Source: Helicobacter bilis
GTDB taxonomy: Bacteria; Campylobacterota; Campylobacteria; Campylobacterales; Helicobacteraceae
Assembly: GCF_001999985.1 (NCBI RefSeq)
Contig: NZ_CP019645.1
Coordinates: 930,001-994,000 of the forward strand
DNA: 64,000 nt
Direction of reading: 5' to 3'
Below, one piece after another: positions 26,876 through 36,340 of the stretch (positions are counted from its first letter, which is position 1; each line of letters opens with the position of its first letter). The notes under the pieces are model-generated. The model did not search any database, was not told where the DNA came from, and saw only the letters and a program-made list of their open reading frames with translations. Made by a program: the position numbers and the translations under genes.

Positions 26876-29596
26876 ATGAAAAAGTTTATATTGACATTAT
26901 GGCTATGTGTATGTGTGGTTTATGGTGATGAGGCTGAGAGTGAGTATTTTAAGAATAAGGCAGCATTTATTGAGAAAAATTTTGATTCTAAAATGGCATT
27001 AGAGATACAAGAGGCTGGAATAAAGAGTGAGACTTCTAAGCTTTTATTTAAAGTCGCATTGACACCACTTTTATATGAAAGTGGATTAGAGGGAGATGAC
27101 TCAAATGGTGGCTGGGGAGAAATAGATTATATACATTATTCTAATTATCTTTTGGTATCTAAAAAAAATAACTCTAATTTTTGGTTTAGATATGAGGAAT
27201 TAGAAAAGCGTGTGAAAAAAGTCTGCGGGACTCTCATTACAGAAGAAGAGACAAGACAAGAAGTTAAAAAAGATTTTACTGGGCGACAATACACTGCAAA
27301 TAATGATTACATTATCCATAAGCAAAACTATACTCCCGCCGAGCAGAAATGTATCAAATCTCTTGCTACTTTAGAGCTAGAGATGAATAGAGATATAGTC
27401 AATTGGAAACTAGAGAGAATAAAAAATGATGGGGAGACAGATATACGCAGTGAAGTATTGAGAGGGTCTTATCGGAAAGAGCTTTATCAGCTAGCAGATA
27501 CACTATGGGAAAAGTTTAATAGATATGCCAAGCTAGGCTTGATTAAAGACTATAATAAACCCGGAATGGATAGAATCACTAAAGGATTATTCTATATCGG
27601 GGTAGTGGGATCCGAAAATTATCTAGATAGCATTGATGGGTTTTTTTGGTTTTATGAATATCAACTTAAAGGATATTTTTCATTTCTCTACAACTCTATG
27701 GAAACAAATCTTAAAAAGTTAGAAAGACTACTTAGGAAAAAAGAAGTCTATTTGAGTGCTAAAGACTACGAAGAAGCAGTAAAGAAAAAGCAAGATATTG
27801 AAGAGAAAGGACAAGATGAAGAAAGTCTTAATGAGTCTGATGAGAATGATAAGTATTATGAAGCAAAAGAAAATGAAGAGTATTATAAAAACAAAGCAGA
27901 ATTTATAAGTAAGCGTTTTGACTCTAAAATGGCATTAGAGATACAAAAGGCTGGAATAAAGAGTGAGACCTCTAAGCTTTTATTTAAAGTGGCGTTGACC
28001 CCACTTTTATATGAAAGTGGATTAAAGGGAGGTGACTCAAATGGTGGCTGGGGAGAAATAGATTATAGACATTATTCTCAGGTTATTTTTTATGATAACC
28101 CTAATTTTTGGCTTGGATACGAAGAATTAGAAAAACGCGTAAAACAAGTCTGCGGGACTTTTATCACAGAAAAAAGAACAAAAGAAGTAAGAAAGAAAGA
28201 TATCTTAGGGATGTCATACACTGCATATGAAGATTACACTGCTTATAAGCAAGACTATACTCCCACTGAGCAGAAATGTATAAAATCTCTTGCTACTTTA
28301 GAGCTAGAGATGAATAGAGATATAGTCAAATGGGAACTAGAGAGAATGAAAAATAGATATGAAGATGATACATACAAAAAAGAGCTTTATCGGCTAGCAG
28401 ATACACTATGGGAAAAGTTTAATAGATATGCCAAGCTAGGCTTGATTAAAGACTATAATAAACCCGGAATGGATAGAATCACTAAAGGATTATTCTATAT
28501 TTGGCTGGTAAAAGGTAGGTATTCTAATTATTATCGTATTGAGCGTATTGGTATAGTGCCTAGCGTTGGTAATTTTTTATATTTTTATAATAAAGAGATA
28601 AGTCATTTTTCATTTCTCTATGAATCTATGGAGACAAATCTTAAAAAGCTAGAAGAGCTACTAAAAGATAAAAAAGTCTATTTAAGTGCTAAAGAATACG
28701 AAGAGGCAGTAAAGAAACAACAAGAAGCAGATAAGCTTGAAAAGATTGAGTTGTTAAGAGAGTTTATATTTAAAAGTGGAGACATCGCATATAACGAAGA
28801 CAAAGAGAAACTATCTCATTATTTTAATAAATGTATGAGTCTAAGTGATGATGGAGCAAAAAAGAAAGCGACTTCATGGGGTGGAGAATACGCAGGGCTT
28901 TTAGATAAAAAATATTATGAAGACGATGACTACAAGATAAGCGAAGAACCACTATACAAAAAACTAGTGCAATGTGTGAATGCTGAATTTGCTAAAATAG
29001 AAGCACAGAAGGCAGATGAACTTGCTAGAATAGAAGCATTAAAAGCATTTGTATTTAAAGACCAAATAATTACAGATTATGAAAAGTTTGATGAATGTAT
29101 GTCAGGTGGAGAATACGCAGAACTTTTAGATAAAAAATATTATGACTATGATGGCAACTCTTATACCACAAAAGCTGAAATAGAAAATACACCACTATAT
29201 AAACAATTAGCATGGTGTGCCTTAAAAGAAACACTTGATAAGGAAGTATCATATAGACAAGAAAGAGTATTTGAAGAAAATTGGCGTTATCGCTCTCTTT
29301 ATGGCATCGAGATTGAGCGTGTTGTTGATACAATTTTGATGAAAGAATGGGCTACAATGGAGAAAAAATATCCTTATACAGATTATGAAAGCACCATTAA
29401 AAACCCTTGGTATAAAGATGAAGCCAAGTTGCAAACTTTCATAAATGATGCAAATAAGGATATTGCACCCATATTTGAAAACCACATTAAGGAGTATGAA
29501 CGATGTGATAAAAAAATGTTTAAAAGCGGCAGAAAAAAGTGCAAGGAAAAAGTGGATGCAAAAACACTCAAAATGCTTGAAGTAAAACTAAACTAA
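26876..29596 (+). CDS. Large secreted protein of unknown function with two nested internal duplications
   Basis: Not recognised. A signal peptide (KKFILTLWLCVCVVYGDEAES) is followed by a module of about 280 residues that occurs twice (about residues 20-305 and 332-615). Both copies contain FDSKMALEIQ.AGIKSETSKLL, SNGGWGEIDY, a Cys in VCGT and EQKCIKSLATLELEMNRDIV, and YNKPGMDRITKGLFYI. At DNA level the copies are nearly identical over long stretches, so the duplication is recent. The C-terminal third holds a second, shorter duplicated unit (KCMSL...GEYAGLLDKKYYED and ECMSGGEYAELLDKKYYDYD), each followed by LYK.L..C. It is highly charged, probably helical, with paired cysteines. Cell location is inferred as periplasmic or secreted. 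Confidence 0.8.
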   Translation: MKKFILTLWLCVCVVYGDEAESEYFKNKAAFIEKNFDSKMALEIQEAGIKSETSKLLFKVALTPLLYESGLEGDDSNGGWGEIDYIHYSNYLLVSKKNNSNFWFRYEELEKRVKKVCGTLITEEETRQEVKKDFTGRQYTANNDYIIHKQNYTPAEQKCIKSLATLELEMNRDIVNWKLERIKNDGETDIRSEVLRGSYRKELYQLADTLWEKFNRYAKLGLIKDYNKPGMDRITKGLFYIGVVGSENYLDSIDGFFWFYEYQLKGYFSFLYNSMETNLKKLERLLRKKEVYLSAKDYEEAVKKKQDIEEKGQDEESLNESDENDKYYEAKENEEYYKNKAEFISKRFDSKMALEIQKAGIKSETSKLLFKVALTPLLYESGLKGGDSNGGWGEIDYRHYSQVIFYDNPNFWLGYEELEKRVKQVCGTFITEKRTKEVRKKDILGMSYTAYEDYTAYKQDYTPTEQKCIKSLATLELEMNRDIVKWELERMKNRYEDDTYKKELYRLADTLWEKFNRYAKLGLIKDYNKPGMDRITKGLFYIWLVKGRYSNYYRIERIGIVPSVGNFLYFYNKEISHFSFLYESMETNLKKLEELLKDKKVYLSAKEYEEAVKKQQEADKLEKIELLREFIFKSGDIAYNEDKEKLSHYFNKCMSLSDDGAKKKATSWGGEYAGLLDKKYYEDDDYKISEEPLYKKLVQCVNAEFAKIEAQKADELARIEALKAFVFKDQIITDYEKFDECMSGGEYAELLDKKYYDYDGNSYTTKAEIENTPLYKQLAWCALKETLDKEVSYRQERVFEENWRYRSLYGIEIERVVDTILMKEWATMEKKYPYTDYESTIKNPWYKDEAKLQTFINDANKDIAPIFENHIKEYERCDKKMFKSGRKKCKEKVDAKTLKMLEVKLN

Positions 29597-29607
29597 GGAG
29601 CAAAACC

Positions 29608-29865
29608 ATGGATACACAAGAATTGATTAAGCAATATGTTAAAATCGTAAGTGATACACACTTTGAGCGTGGAAAGCAAATCGTTTCAAAACGACTAAAC
29701 ATAACCGAAGAAGAAGCAGAGGCACTCTCACAAACCGATGAGTTTAAAGAGATTGGGGAGCTAAAAAGAAAGTTTGATGATAAAAAACGCCCAGATACTG
29801 ACAAAAAAGTAAAACTTTTGTTTAATAACTTTGAAGATTTTTATAATTGGCTTAAATCCCAATAA
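29608..29865 (+). CDS. Small soluble helical protein
   Basis: Not recognised. 85 residues, very charged (DTHFERGKQIVSKRLNITEEEAEAL, then KRKFDDKKRPDTDKKVKLL) and ending FEDFYNWLKSQ. It starts 11 bases after the large duplicated secreted protein with AAGGAG upstream, so the two are very likely co-expressed. It lacks a signal peptide and may be a cytosolic partner or chaperone, but nothing proves this. Confidence 0.6.
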   Translation: MDTQELIKQYVKIVSDTHFERGKQIVSKRLNITEEEAEALSQTDEFKEIGELKRKFDDKKRPDTDKKVKLLFNNFEDFYNWLKSQ

Positions 29866-29961
29866 GGCTTGATTGTTTTTCACTTTAAAGATTCTAATAC
29901 AAATCTTCACAAATACGCATACTTCAACCTAAGCCTAAAGCATGTGTATTAAGATTTATAA

Positions 29962-29981
29962 CCCCCCCCCCCCTTTTTTTT
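29962..29981. repeat. Poly-C(12)-poly-T(8) tract upstream of the Hcp-like gene
   Basis: Twelve C followed by eight T in the gap between the 85-residue gene and the Hcp-like gene, about 90 bases before that gene's -10 box. Not in a coding frame. It could tune promoter activity by length change or act as part of the terminator of the upstream unit. Confidence 0.7.
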
Positions 29982-30069
29982 ATCACCTTGCCATTAATCC
30001 AAATAACTTTAAATCTTTACTAGATTTTTAGTTTCCACAATGTATTTTTATATATCCTTTATTTTATGT

Positions 30070-30075
30070 TATAAT
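30070..30075 (+). promoter_or_regulatory. Promoter -10 box for the Hcp-like gene
   Basis: TATAAT in TTATGTTATAATTCC, 29 bases before the ATG at 30104. Confidence 0.5.
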
Positions 30076-30103
30076 TCCTGCTATTTCGCGATGTGAGGTG
30101 TGT

Positions 30104-30832
30104 ATGAAAACTTTATTATATAGTATGTTTCTATGTTGCTTTGGATTTTGTATTGCAAATGCACAAGACACAGAAAACTTGCCCCCGGTTGAAGTCATAC
30201 GCATAGGACCAGATACGCCAAGTGGTGGTATGAAGACCACAGATTCTAAAAAAGAAAAAAGTTTTGATACCCTAGATGAACTTCGCGTAGATGAGCTAAC
30301 GGGCGTGCAAGATACGCCACCAAGAAATGAGCAGTTAGTTACCTCCAAAAGCCGTCAGCAAACCTATAAAATCGATGATAAATTTAGAGAAATGCTAACA
30401 CAATGCGTAAATAACAACAAAGCAATGTGTGCTCAAGCCTTAGCATTTGCGGATAAAAACTCAAAGCAATGCAATCTCAATAGCACCGAGGTTTGCAGGG
30501 CTTACGCACAAATCTATCTTTTGCATAATCAACGACAAAAAGCCCTAAATGCAAGGCAAATCGCATGTAATGGCGATAATGCTACTGCATGTTTTGAAGC
30601 ATGGAATCTCTATGAAAGTGGTAAAGGCATTAAGAAAAATCCAAAGCAAGGATTTGGGTTACTTACTCGCTCATGTGATTTCAAAAACGCACAGGCTTGC
30701 TATCAACTTGCAGGATATTATCGCACAGGCGTTGGGGCAGAACTTAATCTAAAAAAAGCAAAAGAATTATATAGCAAATCATGTGATTTAGGGAATTCTG
30801 AAGCATGTGATGCGTATAATGAGTTTTTATAA
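30104..30832 (+). CDS. Hcp-like cysteine-rich Sel1-repeat protein
   Basis: A signal peptide (KTLLYSMFLCCFGFCIANAQ) is followed by a Pro/Ser/Asp linker and, from about residue 95, disulphide-paired alpha/alpha repeats of Sel1 type: ARQIACNGDNATACFEAWNLYESGKGI, TRSCDFKNAQACYQLAGYYRTGVGA, SKSCDLGNSEACDAYNEF. Each has the C-x7-C spacing of Helicobacter Hcp proteins, some of which bind penicillin or stimulate host immunity. The ATG at 30104 is preferred to the GTG at 30098 because GAGG lies just before it. The next gene, also secreted, follows after 15 bases. Confidence 0.85.
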   Translation: MKTLLYSMFLCCFGFCIANAQDTENLPPVEVIRIGPDTPSGGMKTTDSKKEKSFDTLDELRVDELTGVQDTPPRNEQLVTSKSRQQTYKIDDKFREMLTQCVNNNKAMCAQALAFADKNSKQCNLNSTEVCRAYAQIYLLHNQRQKALNARQIACNGDNATACFEAWNLYESGKGIKKNPKQGFGLLTRSCDFKNAQACYQLAGYYRTGVGAELNLKKAKELYSKSCDLGNSEACDAYNEFL

Positions 30833-30847
30833 TCCTAAAGAGATTTG

Positions 30848-31294
30848 ATGTATATACGATTTTTCATACTTCTTTTATGTAGCACATTTTCTTATACAAT
30901 CTTTGCAAAAGATATTGAGTCTTATGTAAAGATTCCATGCAGTGAGACAAACGCTACGCTATGTGATTGTGCGAAAAGCTTGTATAAAGCACTCACAATA
31001 CTTGAAAAAATACAAAATCACAACTTTAAACTTATGCAACAACAAATAAGAAAACAAGCACAAGAAGGCACAAACACACATATAAAAGAAGCGAAAGACA
31101 TGCAAAAAGACGACATTTTTACAATCACAACCGATGAATATCATGCGTTAAGCAATAATATGCAAAAGTTTTGTAAAAATTTTAAGAATCTAGATGAGAA
31201 GGAACAACAAATCCTTTTTACACTAGAATGGAATAAAAAAGCGTTATTTCAAAGTCGCAATGATGTAGCAAGATTCTGTAAAAATCAAATGTAA
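30848..31294 (+). CDS. Small secreted helical protein with conserved cysteines
   Basis: Not recognised. 148 residues with a signal peptide (YIRFFILLLCSTFSYTIFA), then IPCSETNATLCDCAKSLYKAL and a central Lys/Gln-rich helix, ending FCKNQM. There are five cysteines after cleavage, so the product is likely periplasmic and disulphide-bonded. The start is the ATG at 30848 (AAAGAG upstream) rather than the TTG before it. It lies between the Hcp-like gene and pseB in one apparent transcription unit. Confidence 0.6.
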   Translation: MYIRFFILLLCSTFSYTIFAKDIESYVKIPCSETNATLCDCAKSLYKALTILEKIQNHNFKLMQQQIRKQAQEGTNTHIKEAKDMQKDDIFTITTDEYHALSNNMQKFCKNFKNLDEKEQQILFTLEWNKKALFQSRNDVARFCKNQM

Positions 31295-32299
<1,005 letters not shown>

Positions 32300-32410
32300 A
32301 TTGAGTGTGATTTGCTTAGATTCTATAAATAGACATGAAACTATTGATTTAAGCAAATGTAGGGCGTAAGGTGCATAAACGCTATTACCCTAAAAACATA
32401 AAGGAAAAGT

Positions 32411-33706
32411 ATGCTTACTAATATTTTATATCTTTGTGTAGGCATATTGCTTTGCTTTGTGTTGTGGCGTGTTATGCTTGGATTTTTTTTAGCAGGGCTT
32501 GGTGTGTCTTATAAGATAGTGAGATATGCTATGTTGCATTATATGCTAATTTGTATTTATGTGGTATTTGCGTATATTATGGGTTTGTATTGTATAAATG
32601 GGGCTATCTATATAGATATGCTATATACACAAGATTCTATATTTGTAGCCCTTTGTTGTCTTATGGGCTTTGTGCTTTTACATATATTAAGTGTGCTTGA
32701 TTTTTATACGCAAAAAGTGCCAAATATATTGCTTGCTATTCTCTTTATTTGTGCTAATATTCTTTATTATGTAACACATGAATTGTATGATTTGTATGCT
32801 TTTGGTGTTTTAGGTGTTGTGTATGGGGTGTATTTTATGTTGCATTTAGTGGGTAGTCGGCAATATTTAGGTGAGGGTGATGTGTGGATTATCGCTAGTC
32901 TTGCTGTTATTTTAGAATCTTTTTTTGCCTATCAAATAAGCTTTATTTTTGAAATGTTATGTGTGGCTTCTTTAATGGGTATTGTATATTCTTATTTTAA
33001 TGTATGGAGATTAAAGAGAGTGCGGTCTAGTGGCTATAATGTTAAATGTGATAATGTAGATTCTATTGAGTGTGATGAAATATCTAAACTAAATGACATA
33101 AGGGATTTTTCGCCTTCGGCTCGCACAATCCGCAAGGATTTTGCCCACACTTGCAAAAATGACAAGATTCTAGATTCTAAAAACCATATAGACAACACAA
33201 AACAGAATCTAGATTCTATAAAGTTTGCACCCTTACACCCTGCACCCGCCCATTTGGATAAGAATCCAGATTCTACACAAGAACCATCTCAAAGCCCCGC
33301 ATACATTCAAGCGGTTGAGAACCTAGAATCTAAAAAAATGCACCCTAAACCCTGCACCCACCTAGATTTGGTAGAGAATCTAGAATCTAAAAATTGTCAT
33401 ACCGAGCAAAGCAAAGTATCTAGCATAAAATCTAGGCAGGGCTTAGATTCTATAAAAGATTTGAAAAAAAATATTTCGCCTTTTTCAAAGGCTCAAAATG
33501 ACAAGATTCTAGAATCCAATAATCCTGCTGCTATTCAAGCGATTGAAAATCTAGATTCCAAAAATTCCACACAAAACACATCAGCACATAATCAAACAGA
33601 AAATAATATAGAATCTAAATCCAATAATTTAGCAATAAAACAAATTCCATTTATCCCCTTTCTTTCACTTAGCTTTTTATGTGTGAGTGCTTATCATGTT
33701 GCTTAA
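32411..33706 (+). CDS. A24-family prepilin peptidase-like protein with a large repeat-derived insertion
   Basis: Inner-membrane aspartic protease of the type IV prepilin peptidase class. The first catalytic Asp lies in VLDFYTQKVPNIL (about residue 97) and the second in the GxGD motif as YLGEGDVW (about 155). The last conserved helix is IPFIPFLSLSFLCVSAYHV at the extreme C-terminus. Between the GxGD region and that helix, residues about 200-415 are a polar Asn/Lys/Ser/Asp-rich block encoded by interspersed A- and B-type repeats, placed in the cytoplasmic loop. Family members without it have about 220-250 residues, against 431 here. The helical core appears intact. A short N-terminal domain replaces the methyltransferase half. 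Its pilin-like substrate is unknown. Confidence 0.8.
   Translation: MLTNILYLCVGILLCFVLWRVMLGFFLAGLGVSYKIVRYAMLHYMLICIYVVFAYIMGLYCINGAIYIDMLYTQDSIFVALCCLMGFVLLHILSVLDFYTQKVPNILLAILFICANILYYVTHELYDLYAFGVLGVVYGVYFMLHLVGSRQYLGEGDVWIIASLAVILESFFAYQISFIFEMLCVASLMGIVYSYFNVWRLKRVRSSGYNVKCDNVDSIECDEISKLNDIRDFSPSARTIRKDFAHTCKNDKILDSKNHIDNTKQNLDSIKFAPLHPAPAHLDKNPDSTQEPSQSPAYIQAVENLESKKMHPKPCTHLDLVENLESKNCHTEQSKVSSIKSRQGLDSIKDLKKNISPFSKAQNDKILESNNPAAIQAIENLDSKNSTQNTSAHNQTENNIESKSNNLAIKQIPFIPFLSLSFLCVSAYHVA
33104..33270 (+). repeat. A-type plus B-type interspersed repeats inside the prepilin peptidase gene
   Basis: Opens with AATGACATAAGGGATTTTTC, contains a hairpin GCCTTCGGC, and ends AAAATGACAAGATTCTAGAT. 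A B-type unit follows (TTTGCACCCTTACACCCTGC, then ACCCGCCCATTTGGA). The whole block is read in frame. Confidence 0.7.
33330..33520 (+). repeat. B-type then A-type interspersed repeats inside the prepilin peptidase gene
   Basis: A B unit (ATGCACCCTAAACCCTGCAC, then GGTAGAGAATCTAGAATCT) is followed by an A unit starting TTGTCATACCGAGCAAAGC and ending AAAATGACAAGATTCTAGAA. The A unit is translated CHTEQSKVSS, the same frame as in hisH, pcnB and the glycosyltransferase. Confidence 0.75.
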
Positions 33707-34715
33707 AAAATATGTATTACGCTCGATTGGCGAAATGTTTTTTCCATTCTTTTTTGTGTTATTTTTCATCGCTTCTATCATTCTTTTATTAAACATCGCC
33801 ATGCTTACAAATGGGGTAAGATTAAGCATGATTGACTTAATGCAGCTTTATCTCTATGGCATTCCAGCAAATACCTTTTTTGTGATTGCCCTTACTTTTT
33901 ATAGTGCATGTATTTTGGGGTTAAGTAAGCTTTCTTATGAATCTGAAATGCTAGTCTTCTTCTCACTTGGTGTAAGTCCTAAGGATATTATACGCATTTT
34001 ACTGCCCTTGTGTGTGTTGGTTAGCTTTGTGCTTTGTATGTTTTCATTTGTGATGACGCCTAATTCTAAACAGGCATATAAAGATTTCATAAGCCTTAAA
34101 AAAAATGAGATTAATATCGATTTAAAGCCCGGTGATTTCGGACAAAAGATTGGCGATTGGCTTGTATATATTGATTCTAAAGATAAGAATGTCTTTCATG
34201 GGCTTGTGCTATATGCAAACACGACAGAACAGATAAAAGATAATTTTATCATCGCAAAAACAGGTAAAATTGAGAATAGGCAGGGCATATTAGAGCTTGT
34301 GCTATATGATGGTGATGCGTATTTTAATGATAAGGATTTCTTACAAAAGATAGAGTTTAAAGAAATGATTGTGCGGAATTTCCTTGATGGCACGCAAGAT
34401 AGCGATTATAATGTCTTTACATATTGGGCGAGTGCGTTTCAGGGTGATTATAAGCAGCTAAAAAGATTCTCACAATCATTTTGCACTTCTTTATTTCCAC
34501 TCGTAAGCATATTTTTGATACTCTTTTTTGGGATTAAAAATCCTAGATTCCATAAAAACTATGCGTATTTTTATGTCTTAGGTAGCGGGAGCTTTTATCT
34601 TTTGGCTATGTATGTGTTATCTATGAATTTCCCTGCTTTAAGCCTATTGTTACCGCTTGTATGGCTTCTTGCGGGATATTATCTATATAAAAAATATATT
34701 AAGCGATTTTATTGA
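33696..34715 (+). CDS. lptF: Lipopolysaccharide export permease LptF (YjgP/YjgQ family)
   Basis: Inner-membrane component of the LptBFG exporter that moves LPS toward the outer membrane. The 339 residues have three N-terminal spans (about 12-35, 48-72, 95-117), a periplasmic jellyroll region (about 120-255, with DLKPGDFGQKIGDWLVYID), and three C-terminal spans. VFFSLGVSPKDIIRILLPL is the coupling-helix signature. The ATG at 33696 overlaps the end of the prepilin peptidase gene by 11 bases. LptG is the close paralogue; assignment as LptF rather than LptG is by order and general look. Confidence 0.83.
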   Translation: MLLKKYVLRSIGEMFFPFFFVLFFIASIILLLNIAMLTNGVRLSMIDLMQLYLYGIPANTFFVIALTFYSACILGLSKLSYESEMLVFFSLGVSPKDIIRILLPLCVLVSFVLCMFSFVMTPNSKQAYKDFISLKKNEINIDLKPGDFGQKIGDWLVYIDSKDKNVFHGLVLYANTTEQIKDNFIIAKTGKIENRQGILELVLYDGDAYFNDKDFLQKIEFKEMIVRNFLDGTQDSDYNVFTYWASAFQGDYKQLKRFSQSFCTSLFPLVSIFLILFFGIKNPRFHKNYAYFYVLGSGSFYLLAMYVLSMNFPALSLLLPLVWLLAGYYLYKKYIKRFY

Positions 34716-35479
34716 TGGGACTTCAAAATATTGTTTGCATTATCGCTTATGATGGCTCAAAGTTTTGTGGCTTCAGTCATCAAAAGCATACAAAAGGTGT
34801 GTTAAGTGTGGCTAATTTTTTTGAGCTTACTTTGCAAAAGATTGGCATAAAAGCAAAAATTATTGGCAGTGGTCGCACAGATAAAGATGTGCATGCGACA
34901 AATCAAGTGATTAATTTTCACGCAAAGCTATACATGCCTTTAGAAAAGATGAAAAAACTACTCAATGATAGATTATATCCATTTGTTTTAATTAAGAGAA
35001 TCTTTATCGCAGATTCTAACTTTCATGCGAGATTTAGTGCTAGATTGCGGATTTATCGCTATGTTTTCACACAAGCTGAATTGCTGCCCTTTTATAGCAA
35101 CTATATTGCAAAAGTAAGACATGGCGATATTTCACTCTTACAAACTGCCCTTAATGAGTTTATCGGCACACATGATTTTTCACTTTTTAAAAAGAATGGC
35201 AGTGAAACAAAAGATTTTATACGCACGATTGTAAAAGCACATATTTTCCCCACAAAGATTCATAATATTTCGTGTTTTGTAGCACATATTGGGGCAAATG
35301 GCTTTTTGCGTTCGCAAGTAAGAATTATGCTTAAAGCTTGTTTTGAGTTTAGTTTAGGTAGAATTACACTTCAAAATCTAGTGCGTCAAATACAAAATGA
35401 TACAACACTAGAAAAAAGCCTATGTGTGCGAGAGTTAGCCCCAGCTTGCGGGCTATATCTGCACCGCATTATATATTAA
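34715..35479 (+). CDS. truA: tRNA pseudouridine synthase A
   Basis: Isomerises U38-U40 in the tRNA anticodon arm to pseudouridine. The core motif GSGRTDKDVHATNQV carries the catalytic Asp (about residue 57). IAYDGSKFCGFSHQ opens the protein and HDFSLFKKNGS and FLRSQVRIML follow. The 254-residue length is normal. The ATG at 34715 overlaps the lptF stop (TGATG), implying coupled translation. Confidence 0.95.
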   Translation: MGLQNIVCIIAYDGSKFCGFSHQKHTKGVLSVANFFELTLQKIGIKAKIIGSGRTDKDVHATNQVINFHAKLYMPLEKMKKLLNDRLYPFVLIKRIFIADSNFHARFSARLRIYRYVFTQAELLPFYSNYIAKVRHGDISLLQTALNEFIGTHDFSLFKKNGSETKDFIRTIVKAHIFPTKIHNISCFVAHIGANGFLRSQVRIMLKACFEFSLGRITLQNLVRQIQNDTTLEKSLCVRELAPACGLYLHRIIY

Positions 35480-35494
35480 TTTTAAGGTAAGACT

Positions 35495-36037
35495 ATGCAA
35501 CAATTACAGCAAAATATCGCAGAAGATGATGTCAAAATCCACTTAGCATGTAAAAATGTCTTTTTATCTCTATCGCTTGGATTCTATTTAAAGGGGCATT
35601 TGAGTGCGATTGATAAGGCGGATTTCATCATCACAGATTTTACTCTTGCAAAGGAAAAATTCGCACATATTCCCATTTGTGTGATTGGCAGTGACTTGCG
35701 TATCCCTTGCAGTGTGTATGAGATGTTTTCCCAACTCCATGAATTTTATAGCCATGTCAATGCAAAACAAGCCCAAATATTCCAAAAAGATATACATACA
35801 TTGCAGCAAAATGAATTAAAATACAACAAAGCACCTCAAACAAAGAATCTCAACACACAAGATTCTAAAACAACAAAACAAACCCCAACAAATAAAGACA
35901 TAGTAGAAGCTATAAAGCAGCAAAAAATGCAAGAGATTATCCAGCAAACAAACCCCGCCCTAAGCGGACAAATAGAGTTACTTTTCAATGAACTCTCACA
36001 AAAGATTTATGATACTTTGAATAATAATAAAGGGTAG
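35495..36037 (+). CDS. Conserved protein of unknown function
   Basis: Not recognised. 180 residues, soluble. The first 80 residues look like a small alpha/beta domain (LACKNVFLSLSLGFYLKGHLS, ADFIITDF, IPICVIGSDLRIPCS), followed by a low-complexity Gln/Thr/Lys linker that includes the AGATTC-derived TQDSKT, and a C-terminal helix (GQIELLFNELSQKIYDTL). The first part recalls a response-regulator-like or Rossmann fold without the phosphorylation residues being clear. AAGGTAAG precedes the ATG, 15 bases after truA. Confidence 0.6.
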   Translation: MQQLQQNIAEDDVKIHLACKNVFLSLSLGFYLKGHLSAIDKADFIITDFTLAKEKFAHIPICVIGSDLRIPCSVYEMFSQLHEFYSHVNAKQAQIFQKDIHTLQQNELKYNKAPQTKNLNTQDSKTTKQTPTNKDIVEAIKQQKMQEIIQQTNPALSGQIELLFNELSQKIYDTLNNNKG

Positions 36038-36197
36038 TCTATGAATGTTTGGATGGCAGAATAACAATCTATTATGGATTTGCTTTATTCTATGTAGATT
36101 TTATCTAAAAACTACATAGAATACTTGTAAGAACAATATAAACTTATGGGTAAGCCAACGGATTAACCTGCAAACAGAAGAATTAAAAGAAATATGT

Positions 36198-36340
36198 TTA
36201 TTTTGCTTTGAAAGTAGCTGCTCGTCCTGTAACTCTTATGATATTTTTACCAAAAGTTTTTGATATAACTTCATAGCGAGGTAAAAGTATCGTATCGCAT
36301 TTGTTATCGACACGGATTATAAAAGAAATTATTGCGGGAG
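36198..36340 (-). pseudogene. Probable displaced C-terminus of the upstream lipoprotein gene
   Basis: The minus strand from about 36340 to 36198 reads AIISFIIRVDNKCDTILLPR, then YEVISKTFGKNIIRVTGR, with a normal-looking TAA. It has no start codon of its own, uses coding-like codons, and begins exactly where the lipoprotein frame ends in KLPQ-stop. Adding one C to the CCC at the junction joins the two frames into one protein of about 270 residues. A frameshift or sequence error is the simplest reading. Confidence 0.5.

Noticed and set aside
29070-29804. Leftward open frames opposite the large duplicated gene
   Set aside because: Antisense shadows without start signals; the forward frame has a signal peptide, coding duplication and a ribosome site.
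32980-33680. Direct-repeat-like array in the prepilin peptidase gene considered as a CRISPR
   Set aside because: Units vary in length and order, spacers are not of constant size, and the block is open in the gene frame.
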